Shown one piece after another: positions 8,442-19,700 of a DNA stretch of 64,000 nucleotides (within the stretch, counting starts at the first letter, position 1; each line of letters begins with the position of its first letter). The notes below the pieces were generated by a model. It was not told where the DNA came from and made no database searches. It saw only the letters and a list, made by a program, of their open reading frames with translations. The translations under genes and the position numbers were made by a program. Where the stretch lies: assembly GCF_003461625.1 (NCBI RefSeq), contig NZ_QTXL01000001.1, positions 372,001-436,000 on the forward strand, given 5' to 3'. Origin of the DNA: Clostridium sp. AF15-31. GTDB lineage: Bacteria > Bacillota > Clostridia > Lachnospirales > Lachnospiraceae.

Positions 8442-9923
8442 ATGAAGAAGAACAAAGTATTACTTACAAAAACGGGAGATACATATAACTGCAGATATGT
8501 GCTGGATCAGACTGATATTATTGATGAAAAGGTAGATAAGGGTGTGAGTGGAAAATTTCCACAGATCATACCGTGCAGACTGGAAGAGAAAGATAATCAG
8601 AGAGAATTTATTTATGAGATTGGCAACAAGGTACAGTTGACCGAGTTCCTCAAGAAAGAGATCAACAAGAAGCAGATGCTGACATTACTGTATAACCTTT
8701 TAAGCGGTCTGGAAGCATTTGGAATGAATATGATCTCATTAAGCTATGTTGCCAAGGATATCCAGTATGTGTTTGTTGCTCCTGAGAGCCTGAATGTTTA
8801 TTTTATTGTTGCAGGTGTCGATAAGGAGATCACGGATCTGAATGAGGTTCGCAATTTTGTAAAAGATGTTATCTGTAATGCACATTATTTTGAGATGGAT
8901 CGGGATAATTATGTAGCAAGACTGATCACATTTACGAATAAACTTGGAACATTCTCAGTTGGTGATATGAAAGAATTTGTCAATCAGCTTCTGATTGATA
9001 TGGGAATCCACATAGAGGAAGAAAAGAAAAAAACAGAGAAAAAAGAAGAAAAAACTGCAAACGACAAGGTAAGCCGTATTGGTGTTATGCAGAATAATGC
9101 AAAGATGGTACAGCCTGGTGCTTCTGCCAGAGGATCAGTGCCACCAATGCCAAACCGTCAGGTACCACCGATGCCGAACGGACAGCCAATGCCGGGACGG
9201 CCAATGCCAATGCAGATGGGACCGGATGGCAAGCCAATGAACGGACAGCCAATGCCGGGACGGCCAATGCCAATGCAGATGGGACCGGATGGCAAGCCAA
9301 TGAACGGACAGCCGATGCCGGGACGGCCAATGCCAATGCAGATGGGACCGGATGGCAAGCCAATGAACGGTCGGCCAATGCCGGGACGGCCAATGCCAAT
9401 GCAGATGGGACCGGATGGCAAGCCAATGAACGGTCGGCCAATGCCGGGACGACCAATGCCAATGCAGATGGGACCGGATGGCAAACCAATTGTGCCGCCA
9501 ATCCCAAATCGTCCGGCATCATCAATGCCGGAAAAGAAACCGGAGGCAGCACCGGTACCACCGATGCCGGAGAAGAAACCGGAAGCAGCACCGGTACCGC
9601 CGGTTGAGGAGAAGAAGCCTCAGGTGCCAGTGCCGTATCTGTTAAGAATAGCAACAAATGAAAAAATATATATAAATAAACCGGAATTTTCAATCGGAAG
9701 ATCTGCAACCAAAGCAGATTATACAGTAACAGACAATTCAGATGTCAGCCGGATCCACTGCATCATTGAGAGAAAGAATGGTGTCAGCTATATCAGAGAT
9801 AATGCTTCCACAAATGGTACATTTGTGAATGGACAGAACATAGCTGGACAGAAAAATGTATTTTTGACAAATAATGCAAAGGTTTCTCTGGGTGATGAAG
9901 GTTTCATTTATTTTGTCAGATAA
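8442..9923 (+). CDS. DUF6382 and FHA domain protein 2 with Pro/Met/Gly repeats
   Basis: A paralogue of the preceding protein, 493 residues. Residues 1-190 are DUF6382-like (EFLKKEINKKQMLTLLYNLLSGL, then a fold resembling the first protein). A Lys/Glu-rich hinge follows, then five near-identical 21-residue repeats based on PMPGRPMPMQMGPDGKPMNG, a Pro/Glu/Lys linker (PEKKPEAAPVPP) and a canonical FHA domain. Here the phosphopeptide-binding residues are all present: FSIGRSATKAD, VSRIHC and ASTNGTFVNG. This FHA therefore looks competent, unlike the variant one in the first protein. I chose ATG 8442 (after GAGAGGGA) over ATG 8424, which has no ribosome site. Confidence 0.87.
   Translation: MKKNKVLLTKTGDTYNCRYVLDQTDIIDEKVDKGVSGKFPQIIPCRLEEKDNQREFIYEIGNKVQLTEFLKKEINKKQMLTLLYNLLSGLEAFGMNMISLSYVAKDIQYVFVAPESLNVYFIVAGVDKEITDLNEVRNFVKDVICNAHYFEMDRDNYVARLITFTNKLGTFSVGDMKEFVNQLLIDMGIHIEEEKKKTEKKEEKTANDKVSRIGVMQNNAKMVQPGASARGSVPPMPNRQVPPMPNGQPMPGRPMPMQMGPDGKPMNGQPMPGRPMPMQMGPDGKPMNGQPMPGRPMPMQMGPDGKPMNGRPMPGRPMPMQMGPDGKPMNGRPMPGRPMPMQMGPDGKPIVPPIPNRPASSMPEKKPEAAPVPPMPEKKPEAAPVPPVEEKKPQVPVPYLLRIATNEKIYINKPEFSIGRSATKADYTVTDNSDVSRIHCIIERKNGVSYIRDNASTNGTFVNGQNIAGQKNVFLTNNAKVSLGDEGFIYFVR
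9186..9500 (+). repeat. Five tandem 63-bp repeats in the second FHA gene
   Basis: Each unit encodes 21 residues (PMPGRPMPMQMGPDGKPMNG plus Q or R). The copies differ by only a few bases, so the number may vary between strains through slippage. The units encode a flexible linker between the DUF6382 and FHA domains. Confidence 0.95.
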
Positions 9924-9953
9924 GGATATGGGGATAATAATCAGGAGAAGCGT

Positions 9954-10724
9954 ATGAAATATAGAGCGGCATATCACACAGATGTGGGTATAAAAAAGAA
10001 AAATAATCAGGACTCTCTTGCGATCAAGATTGCAGAGACTCCGAATGGACAGGCAGCCTTTGCGATTATCTGTGATGGCATGGGCGGACTGGCAAAAGGA
10101 GAGCTTGCAAGCAAAGAGGTCATAAATGCATATTGTGGCTGGTTTGAACATGATTTTGTAAAACTGGTCAGAACAGGAACATTTAATACAGCGATCTTGA
10201 AGGAGCAGTGGGATCGCATAGCTGTAACAGAGAATGAAAAGCTGAAAGCATATGGTGAAAGCCGGGGAATTATGATCGGAACCACGTTGTCAGCCATTCT
10301 TATGTATGAGGACAGATATTATATTATACATGTGGGCGACAGCCGGGTATATGAGTTGACAGATAAAATGGAACAGCTTACACAGGATCAGACATTGGTT
10401 GCAAGGGAGATCGCAGCAGGAAGACTGACCCCGGAGCAGGCAGAAACAGATAGCAGACGAAGCATACTGTTACAGTGTGTAGGCGCATCACCGGTAGTGG
10501 AACCTGATTTCATCAGAGGTTATATTACACAAAATGCATCGTATTTGTTATGTTCAGATGGATTCAGACATAAGATAAGCGGAGATGAGATTATGGCGAA
10601 ACTCAGTCCGCTGGCAGCACCAGATGAAGATAAGATGAAAGAGGGCTGTATTTTTTTAACAGATCTTGTAAAGTACAGGAAGGAAACAGACAATATAACA
10701 GTATTGCTGGTCAAGGCTGAGTAG
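9954..10724 (+). CDS. PP2C-family serine/threonine phosphatase
   Basis: A metal-dependent protein phosphatase (256 residues) that would remove phosphate from Ser/Thr residues placed by the adjacent kinase. PPM motifs are clear: KKNNQDSLAI with the first metal Asp, ICDGMGG (D41-G45), GTTLSAIL, HVGDSRVYEL, LTQDQT, LLCSDGF and KETDNITVLLVK. There is no membrane segment. It starts 30 bases after the second FHA gene (GGAGAAGCGT before ATG) and is followed 12 bases later by the kinase gene, so the phosphatase and kinase are very probably co-transcribed, as in PrpC/PrkC pairs. Confidence 0.93.
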   Translation: MKYRAAYHTDVGIKKKNNQDSLAIKIAETPNGQAAFAIICDGMGGLAKGELASKEVINAYCGWFEHDFVKLVRTGTFNTAILKEQWDRIAVTENEKLKAYGESRGIMIGTTLSAILMYEDRYYIIHVGDSRVYELTDKMEQLTQDQTLVAREIAAGRLTPEQAETDSRRSILLQCVGASPVVEPDFIRGYITQNASYLLCSDGFRHKISGDEIMAKLSPLAAPDEDKMKEGCIFLTDLVKYRKETDNITVLLVKAE

Positions 10725-10736
10725 TGGGGAGATAAG

Positions 10737-12887
10737 ATGACAGAATTAGGAACAGTATTAGATGGAAAATATGAAATACTGAAAAAAGTTGGTCAGGGTG
10801 GAATGTCAATTGTTTATCTGGCGATGGATAACCGTCTGAATAAACAGTGGGCTGTAAAAGAGATAAAGAATGATGGTTCCAAGAGTGTAGAAACACTTTT
10901 AAAAGGCTTGGAGCGTGAAGCAAATATCCTGAAAAATGTGGATCATCCGGTATTGCCCCGAATCGTTGATATCATAAATGAGAATGGAACGATTTATGTA
11001 ATCATGGATTTCGTAGAAGGTAAGCCGTTAAATGAAGTTCTGAAGGCAGAGGGTGCACAGAAGCAGTCCGATGTAATTGAATGGGGTCGTGCGCTTGCCA
11101 GTGCACTTGATTATCTGCACTCCATGAATCCACCGATCATATACAGAGATATGAAACCATCCAATGTTATGTTAAAGCCGGATGGTTCAGTAAAGCTGAT
11201 CGATTTTGGAACAGCAAAAGAGTACATAATTGAAAATAACGCAGATACGACAGCACTGGGTACCAGAGGATATGCAGCACCGGAGCAGTTCGGTGATGCG
11301 CAGGGACGTGGTATCTATAATACTGATGCCAGAACGGATATTTATAATCTGGGTGCGACGCTGTATCATCTGGTAACCGGAAAGAATCCATGTGAGCCAC
11401 CATATGAGATTAAACCGATCCGTCAGTGGAATCCAATGCTTTCATCTGGTCTGGAGCAGATCATTATCAAGTGCTGCCAGTCAAATCCAAATGACAGATA
11501 TCAGTCCTGTTCAGAACTTCTGTATGCGTTGGATCATTACAATGAGTTGGACAATGAGTACAGAGCAAAGGCAAAGAAAAAGCTGGTCACATTTGGCGTG
11601 ATGGCAGGATTATCCCTTCTGTCTGTTGGCTGTGCCATTTTTGGCGGGGTAAAGAAGAATGAGATCAAGGAGAAGAACTACAGCAACAAGATACTGGAGG
11701 CAGAAGATGCGCTGCAGGATAATGATATAAATGGAGCAATCAAGATCTATAAAGAAGCAATTGCTCTGGATGAATCATCCTCAGATGCCTATCTGGGACT
11801 TCTTGATACGTATGCATATTATTATGATATGGATCAGAACACTGACACTGTGTCCGAGAACGTGGACAGTGGAGCAAAATTAGGTGTACGTTACGTCACC
11901 AAGTATATTGACAAGGTAAATGCAGATGTTGTCTATGAGGTTGCGATCATTTATTACAACGAAATCCAGGATTACAAAGCTGCAATGCAGTATTTTAATC
12001 AGGTAAATGATTCGGCAAACTTCCCGGATGAGACAGCACAGGCTGCATACTATTCGGCAATTTGCGAGAATAAGATCAAGAAGAATTCCAATTTTGCAAA
12101 CAGTAAAGAGAATCTGGTTAATTTTGAAACTTATAACAGTGAGGAGCTGGAAGATACAAATCCAAGCAAATATGTAAATTATCTGAATATCGCTTCTATC
12201 TATGTTGATAATCTGGGAAGTGATACGGCAGATATGCCGCAGAGAACGATTGCATTGCTGACGGAGGCAAACGAAAAGCTGGATGAAAACAGTACAGCGC
12301 TTTCCAATGCACTTCCGGAGGATCGTAATGTAAAATATTACACGGCACAGTATGCGAGAATCCTGTACTCCGTATATTCCTATCAGGCAAAGAATACAAA
12401 TGTAGATGCAGAGAAGGAAACCTATTATCTGAGTGCAATCGACTCACTTAACCGTTATCTGGCAAGTATCGATATCACGGATCCAAATCTTCCGGATACA
12501 ACAAAGAAATCGTATGTAAAATATATGAAGGAAGAAGCGGAAACTTACATAGCGCTTGAAAAGATCAGCGACAATAAGGATTATTATGATCAGGCTGAAA
12601 AGGTATACAGTTCCGCAGAGAGCAGTATGGGAACGGTTGATAATGCAGCCGATATTTATGTCAGTCATCTGACATATCTGTATGACCGGTATTCCGGAGA
12701 ATACGGATCCAATCCGAAACGCTGGAAGCAGGATGGCATCCAGAAGATCAAAGCGGTATACGATGCGGGCAGTAAGATCAATATTCTTGCCTCCCGTGGT
12801 AATAATGAATGGAACTCGTTGATCGTAAACTCTGCAATTTCTGATATTATAAATGGAAATACTGCAGTGACAGGGAGTGAGGAGTGA
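10737..12887 (+). CDS. Membrane Ser/Thr protein kinase with TPR-like external region
   Basis: A Hanks-type kinase of 716 residues. The kinase domain occupies about residues 10-270: glycine loop GQGGMSIVYLA, ATP lysine K41 in WAVKEIK, catalytic D138 in YRDMKPSNV, metal D156 in DFGTA, and GTRGYAAPEQFG as the activation-segment end. One membrane helix follows near residues 282-304 (LVTFGVMAGLSLLSVGCAIFGG). The rest (about 410 residues) should be extracellular and consists of helical, TPR-like repeats (ALQDNDINGAIKIYKEAIAL and others). PASTA domains, usual in Firmicutes PrkC/PknB, are absent, so the sensed signal is probably not muropeptide. The catalytic side faces the two FHA proteins and the phosphatase. 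Confidence 0.93.
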   Translation: MTELGTVLDGKYEILKKVGQGGMSIVYLAMDNRLNKQWAVKEIKNDGSKSVETLLKGLEREANILKNVDHPVLPRIVDIINENGTIYVIMDFVEGKPLNEVLKAEGAQKQSDVIEWGRALASALDYLHSMNPPIIYRDMKPSNVMLKPDGSVKLIDFGTAKEYIIENNADTTALGTRGYAAPEQFGDAQGRGIYNTDARTDIYNLGATLYHLVTGKNPCEPPYEIKPIRQWNPMLSSGLEQIIIKCCQSNPNDRYQSCSELLYALDHYNELDNEYRAKAKKKLVTFGVMAGLSLLSVGCAIFGGVKKNEIKEKNYSNKILEAEDALQDNDINGAIKIYKEAIALDESSSDAYLGLLDTYAYYYDMDQNTDTVSENVDSGAKLGVRYVTKYIDKVNADVVYEVAIIYYNEIQDYKAAMQYFNQVNDSANFPDETAQAAYYSAICENKIKKNSNFANSKENLVNFETYNSEELEDTNPSKYVNYLNIASIYVDNLGSDTADMPQRTIALLTEANEKLDENSTALSNALPEDRNVKYYTAQYARILYSVYSYQAKNTNVDAEKETYYLSAIDSLNRYLASIDITDPNLPDTTKKSYVKYMKEEAETYIALEKISDNKDYYDQAEKVYSSAESSMGTVDNAADIYVSHLTYLYDRYSGEYGSNPKRWKQDGIQKIKAVYDAGSKINILASRGNNEWNSLIVNSAISDIINGNTAVTGSEE

Positions 12888-12892
12888 TAACA

Positions 12893-13696
12893 ATGAATGA
12901 AACGATATGTAATGTAATGTTATTCGGCGGTATAGCTCTTGCAGTTGTCTTTGCAGTGATAGCAGTTATATTATTTGTAAAACTGGATATCCCGAAGGTG
13001 ATCGGAGATCTTTCCGGAAGCACAGCCAGAAAACAGATCAAAGAGATCCGCGAAAAGGGTTATGAAAGCTTACAGGGAAGCGGTGCTTCCAAAAAAGATG
13101 CGATCAAATCAAAGGGCAGTACCAGTAAGATCGAGGTGCGTGATATCAAGGGCAAGTCAGCATCCGAAGAAGTTTCCAGGAAAGGAAATGAGAGATATAA
13201 GAAGGCTGTGGATGAGTTGAATAAGAGCAGAAGCCATCATCATACCAGACCGGAAGAAGCAGATTCTGAGAAAGCAACCGATATCCTGAGGCCGGAAGAG
13301 GATTACGAAAAAGAAACCGACATCCTGAGACCGGAAGAGGATTACGAAAAAGAAACCGACATCCTGAGACCGGAAGAGGATTATGAGAAAGAAACTGATG
13401 TCCTGAGATCAGAGGAGGATTATGAAAAAGAGACCGATGTTCTTCGGGCGGATGATGAATATGAGCGTGAGACTGATATTCTGACATCAGAGGACGAAGC
13501 AGATGCGGCAACGGATGTCTTAAGTACAGACAGTGATGCAACAGACGTATTAAGTACCGATGATGATGCAACTGATGTTCTCACTATGGATACAGAAGCT
13601 TCTGACAGTAGTGAGACCGATATACAGGGTGAAGAAGCTGAGAAATTCCCACTGTTAGTTGATGTTGTTGTAGTTCATACGGATGAATCGATATAG
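12893..13696 (+). CDS. Membrane-anchored TD[IV]L-repeat protein, candidate phosphothreonine scaffold
   Basis: I do not recognise a named family. The protein (267 residues) has one N-terminal membrane helix (residues 10-29), a basic region with many Lys, and then an acidic tail that should lie in the cytoplasm. The tail carries TD[IV]L nine times, with threonines at residues 129, 142, 155, 168, 181, 194, 207, 217 and 227, and a degenerate TDIQ at 242. The first seven are spaced exactly 13 residues apart (unit RPEEDYEKETDIL). Thr followed at +3 by Leu fits the pThr-x-x-Leu/Ile preference known for some FHA domains. I infer kinase substrate and FHA docking. ATG 12893 is preferred over GTG 12884 because GGAG lies eight bases upstream. 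Confidence 0.75.
   Translation: MNETICNVMLFGGIALAVVFAVIAVILFVKLDIPKVIGDLSGSTARKQIKEIREKGYESLQGSGASKKDAIKSKGSTSKIEVRDIKGKSASEEVSRKGNERYKKAVDELNKSRSHHHTRPEEADSEKATDILRPEEDYEKETDILRPEEDYEKETDILRPEEDYEKETDVLRSEEDYEKETDVLRADDEYERETDILTSEDEADAATDVLSTDSDATDVLSTDDDATDVLTMDTEASDSSETDIQGEEAEKFPLLVDVVVVHTDESI
13274..13591 (+). repeat. Tandem 39-bp (then 30-bp) repeats encoding TD[IV]L motifs
   Basis: Unit length is 39 bp for the first copies, falling to 30 bp in the last two. Copies near 13290-13400 are almost identical in DNA; later ones have diverged. Confidence 0.9.
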
Positions 13697-13711
13697 AAGG
13701 GAGTGACCAAA

Positions 13712-16700
13712 ATGAAGAAAAACAAATATTTACATCGTTTTGTGGCTTTGGTCATGACGGCGGTTATGCTGTTATCACTGGTGGTAATTGATAACAGAAT
13801 CGGAATGAAAGCAGAAGATGAATATACAAAAGAAGTGATCAATCTTGAAACGTATATTCCCCAAAAAGTTACATATAAGAAAAATAAAGATGGAAGCGTA
13901 AAGACAGGCAGTGTAGAAGAGGTTGAGATTTCTGTTCCGGAAGAGACTGCTGTCACATTTAAGGGTGACTACCTGATGCAGGAACTGGATGCATCTGATA
14001 AGAAGCAGATTATAGCAACATCCTGTGATGCATCTGATAAGAAGACCATAAAGCAGGCTTCGGAGATCGAGGAGATCCGGATCACAGATTCAGAGGATGA
14101 ATATCAGTATGCAGTCTATAAAGCAGCAGATGAGAAGGATACCTATGAATTTGCGGGGATAATACGTGTATATGGAGAAAATGCTGAAAAAGGGGATAAT
14201 CTATCTGTTGCTGGACCAACTATGCATATTTCAGCAGAGGCGGGAAATAAAAGCATTCCACAGATAAATGATAAAAATGGAGATAGTTTTTATTATGCTG
14301 AAAAAGGGGATGTTGTGTCTGTAAAGGGGTATGTGTCAGATGGAACGGAACAGGTTGACGGATATATAAAACAGACACCGGAAGATCCGGCGGATATTGT
14401 TAAACTTACATATACATTAAATGGTGGAAATGAGAAAGAAATACCAATCGGTAAAGATGGTGGAGCCTTTGATGTAAAGGTTCCGGAATCCGGATCATAT
14501 GTATTTACAGCATATAGCAGGGAAGGAAAAAAGGTATTTATTCCGGTGACGATCCGGTATACTTCAGATATCCGGATTCAGGATGTAACGGTAGATGAAG
14601 ATTCTGAATTAAAGATTACGGAAGGGATACTTGGTGAGTTCCTGAATAAAAAGGGTGATGGTATTCGTGTAACGGTATCGGCGCTTGAGGATATAGGCGA
14701 CAGTAATTTTGCAGATCTGGATCTGGAATATTGTTTTGTGAATGGAACGACCATGAATAACTGGCAGTCGGTATGTATGAATAAAGATGAAGATACCGGT
14801 ATCTGCAGTAAAACGGTATTGATTCCGAAATCGTCTGTAGCAGGTGCGGATTATAAAGTAATCTTCAGAGTCACAGATCATATATATGAATCTATCGGTA
14901 CTTACAAATTTGATGAAAATGGATCATTTGTATATATCGATGAAAAAGCACCAGAAATTACAAAGGGCTCTTTCCGTGGCATAAAGGGAAACGATAGTGC
15001 AACGATTTCGATCCAGAATTATACATATGATGCAGATACATGGTTCAGTGGTGCAGAACTGACAGGAGTAGCGGCAGTTGAGGATTATGCACCGATCGAT
15101 ACGGCAAGGATCAGCCTTGATGGTAGGATCCTTGAAACCATAACAGGTATATCAGCAGATGCAAATCAGTATTCTTATACATATGATAATATTCCGATTT
15201 CCGCTCTGGTAGATAAATCAGGAAAACATACAGTCTTATATGAGGCAGTAAACCGTCTTGGTCAGACTGGTACCAAAGAGATCACATTTAATCTGGATAC
15301 AAAAGCTCCACAGGCACTTATCCTGAGTCAGGCAAATGGTGGTGTATCACTGCAGGATCAGGCAGAATATACTGTAACAGCCAAGACAGGAGAGACTTTG
15401 ATATTCCGGATTTCTGATGCTGACAGTCAGATTGATACGGCTAAAACAAAGGTCTATGTAAATGGTGAGGAAGTTACATTGACCGGAGATGAACTGTCAC
15501 TGCCGGATGTTGGTGTGTATAAAGTAACACTTGACGCATATGACTGTGCCGGAAATACAACAAAGAAAACGGTAACCGTTTATGTGAATAAAGAAACATT
15601 ACAGGATTCTTTGACAGTTTCCTCCGAGGGGAAAACAATAGATGCAAAGGATCAGGCACTGGTATATGCCGGACATAATGGAAGTGCAACAACGGTTACA
15701 TATAAAGTAACAGGTCTGGATTTGGATGCCGATGATATTGTAAAGACGGTAACAAGAAAGACTCCGGATGCCGCAGCGTCTGCTGCCGGTATTGATGTAG
15801 CACCGTCCAGAACAGATATATCAGCAAATGGAAATCTGAAAACCGTTACACTGACCTATGATCTGACAACAGAGGGTGTGTATGCATTCCACTTTACATC
15901 AAAGCATCATTATGTGGCTGCGAATGAAGATGAAAACACAACGGATGCATCCATTCAGGTGTTATATGACAAGACAGCTCCATCAATAGCAGCAATGGAA
16001 TTTGCCGGAGCAAAGGCATCAGCAGATGGTATTTATTATTTCAGTAAAGATCCTTCCATTCATATAACGGCTGAGGATGCGTTTTCACTGGGTGATTACA
16101 AGGTCACAGATCAGGTGGGAAATACCATTCTTACAGGAAATATAGCTGCGAATGGGGATAAAACATTTGATAAAACACTTGTATTAACAAATGGAATTGA
16201 AGAGAATAAGATTTATACGATCATATTCTATATCAGTGATAAATCAGGAAATATTGCAACAAAATCCAATGAAAATGGGGTTGCATACCGGTTTGCGGTT
16301 GATACTGAAAAGCCAGCGGTTGATATTGCAGATAAAGAATCCACAAACAGTCTGAAGCTTACGCAGTACTGGAATGGTTCAGATGTAACAGTAAAGGCGT
16401 CTGCATCTGATAATTTTCTGATCAGCAGGATTACTGCATCAGCAACCTGTGACGGCAAGGCTGTTGCAGATCAGGAGCAGAAGATGAATCTGGAGACCGA
16501 AGCAATCGGTCAGACCATGAATGCATCCTTTATTTACAAAAAAGCCGGTGTATATGAAGTTACAGTAACAGCATATGATGAGGTTGGCAACACAAAGACT
16601 GCAAAGTGTACCTTTGTTATCGACAATGAACTGGCAGATATCAGCTTCTCCGGTATTCCGGTAAGTGGTGTTTATAAAAATGATGGTACACAGACGATCA

Positions 16701-19700
16701 CAGTTAAGGCAGCAGATGATTATGGCATTGCAGCTTCCGATGTGGTTGTGAAGGTAGTGTATGAAACTTACGACTATGATGCAACGACAGGTACCGGAGT
16801 AAAGGGTGAAGAGATCATCACAGCAAAGAACAGCTCGGATCAGACAGTTACAGCTACGATCAAAAACTGTAAGGTTATTGATGGAAAGCCAATGAAATAT
16901 TACATTGCGGTAAGTGCAACTGACAGATCCGGCAACAGCTCAGAAAAGAGAAGCAAGACCTTCTATTATGATCCATATAAACCGGAAGTAACGGTAGAAC
17001 CGGCAATCGCAGGTACCGGAACAAAGTATTATAATGACAAGGTCAGATTTAATATTACAGTGGCAGAGCAGTTTGAACTTGGCGCAAATGTATATGTGTT
17101 AAATACAGACGACTATAAGAACTGTAAATCAGAAGCCGATTATGCTGCAAAAGCATATAAGGCATTTTCTTATAAAGATGTAAAGCAGAAAACATTTGGT
17201 TTCACTGTATCAAAGGCTGATCGGTATAAATGGATGGTTGTAGCAGTAGATGCATCCGGAAATGCAGCAACAGTATCCGATATCCGGTTCACGATCGATA
17301 CAGAGAAGCCTCTGGTCGAGATTGAAGGTGTTCCGGATGACAAGAAGTCAACCGGTACAACGATCCGTGTCGTGATCACAGATAATGAGAGACTGGATCC
17401 GGAAAGCTTTAAAGTCGTTGAGTGTTATAAATATTTTGATGGTACAGAATACATTGAGAAGGAACTCAAGATCAAGCAGGTAGGTGCAAAGGAATTAGAG
17501 GCATCTGCATACTGCGGACAGAAGAGCGGCAAGGCATGTTCTTATGTATTTAAGGTAACCGGTAAAGACAGAGCCGGCAATGATGTGGAATATGAAATCA
17601 ATGATTCCAGATTCAAGGTCGATTCCACACTTCCGGATATCGTGCTGGATCGCTATCCGGATTCTGAGAATGATGGTTACTACAACAAGAATGTAAGCTT
17701 CAAGTTCACAGTAACAGAGCAGTTTCCATTAAAAACGAAGATCACAGTAAGTGATAAGAACAAGGACGTGAATGGAGACGAAGATGAGACATACATTCTG
17801 AATGAGACAACCGGAACTTACACAGTAAAGAGAAAAACACCTGGTGTATATAACCTGACGATCAAGGCAGTGGATGCATTTGGAAATGTAAACTATGTAA
17901 GAGATATTAAGTTTGTGATCGATAAGGAAAGCCCGGTAGCGACAATTGAAGGTGTACCGGAGAATGGTCTGACACAGGGTACAAATGTGAAGATCACAGT
18001 TACAGATAATCAGAAGCTGCTGTTGAAGGATTTCCAGATCACAGAGTATTACAAATGCTTTGATGAAAGCAAATATACACAGAAGAAGCTGGCGATCAAG
18101 AAGGTGGATGGCAAGACACTGGAGGCTTCTGCATATTGCGGTCAGAAGAAGGGAAAAGCCTGCTCCTATTACTTCAAGGTAACAGGAACGGATAAGGCAG
18201 GCAATAAGGTTTCATACGACGTAGCAGGTTCCCGCTTCAAGGTAGATGCAACAAAGCCGAAGGTAACGATCACACCACGGCTGGAGCAGACAAATGACGG
18301 TTATTACAATAAAGATATCGCATTTGACATAGCAGTAGAAGAACAGTTTGCCGAAACACACAAGATCGTGGTTTCCGATAAGAATAAAGATACAAATGGT
18401 GATGCAGATGACACTTTCACAATGAAGGGAACGAGCGGAACCTATACAGTGAAACGGAATGCACAGGGAATTTATAATTTGAAGGTTACAGTTACGGATG
18501 CATTTGGAAATGTAACAGAGGATGAGGCTGCATTTGTAATTGATAAGACAAAGCCTACGATCGGAATTGCAACTGTGAATAAGCTGAATAATGGAAATGT
18601 AGCACTTAATGTGAACCTTGCAGATAATTATAAAGGAAAGTCCTATACCGTACATGTAAAACGGAAGGATGCTTCCGGTGCAGTTGCATATGATGGAGAT
18701 TACAGAACGGTAGAATGGAATAACACTTCCGTAAATCCGGAGATTGTATTCTCAGATGAGGGTGATTATGAGATCACTGTTTCTGCGGATGATAAGGCTG
18801 GTAATGAACAGATTGCAGAAAATGTATCCTTCCGGATTGATAAAACAGCACCTGTATTATCGATAACAGGTGTTGCAGATTCACAGAATACATCCTGTAC
18901 GGCGACATTGACAGTAAATGAAGCATTTGCATTCTCTTATGATGGAGAAGCAATGAACAGTGCTGACATTACGGCAACGATCACCAAAAAGACGGATGGA
19001 ACAGGAGCATCAACAGTTGCAACCTTAAATACCGGTAATTTTTCATCCGGTAATCCGCATACTGCGACCTATACCTTTGATGAAGATGGTGAATATACAA
19101 TCACTTTTAATGCAAAGGACATGACAGGTAATGTTGCAACGGCTGTTACTAAGACATTCAAGGTAGATAAGACAGCACCAGAGCTTAAGGTATCAGCAGT
19201 GAACAGCAAGAACAGTGTCGTAAATGAGTATGAGACAGTTGGTGGAAGCTCTGTAAACAACACAGATTATGTAGATATGAACATAGAAGTAACAGAGTCC
19301 TTCTTTGCTTCGAATAAGGTAAATATATCTGTACAGAAGGATGGCGAGGACGTATCTTCCTCTTACTTTACAAACTTTGGCAGTAATGCGGCAGTCAGCC
19401 GTGGAAGCCAGAGATTTGATGAGGATGGTGTATATACCATTGCAGTTACAGCAGAAGATGCACTTGGAAACAAGGCAGATGATTACAACATGGTATTTAC
19501 GGTAGATAATACACCGCCAACAATTGACAAGACTGCAAAGATGGCTGAATTTACTGAGAGAAGATCAGAAGATGGAGAACTTCTTCTGAACAGTCAGGAT
19601 TTTGCGGATATCAAGGAAAAGGGATATGATGCACTCTGGTCAGTTAATGATACTTCTGTATTTAAGGCAAGTGTAAAGCTGGATGGTATTGATTTTGTAG

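Noticed and set aside
9085..9708. Long open frames on the minus strand through the FHA repeat region
   Set aside because: They exist only because a 63-bp repeat (a multiple of three) keeps all frames free of stops; composition is unnatural and the plus-strand FHA protein explains the region.
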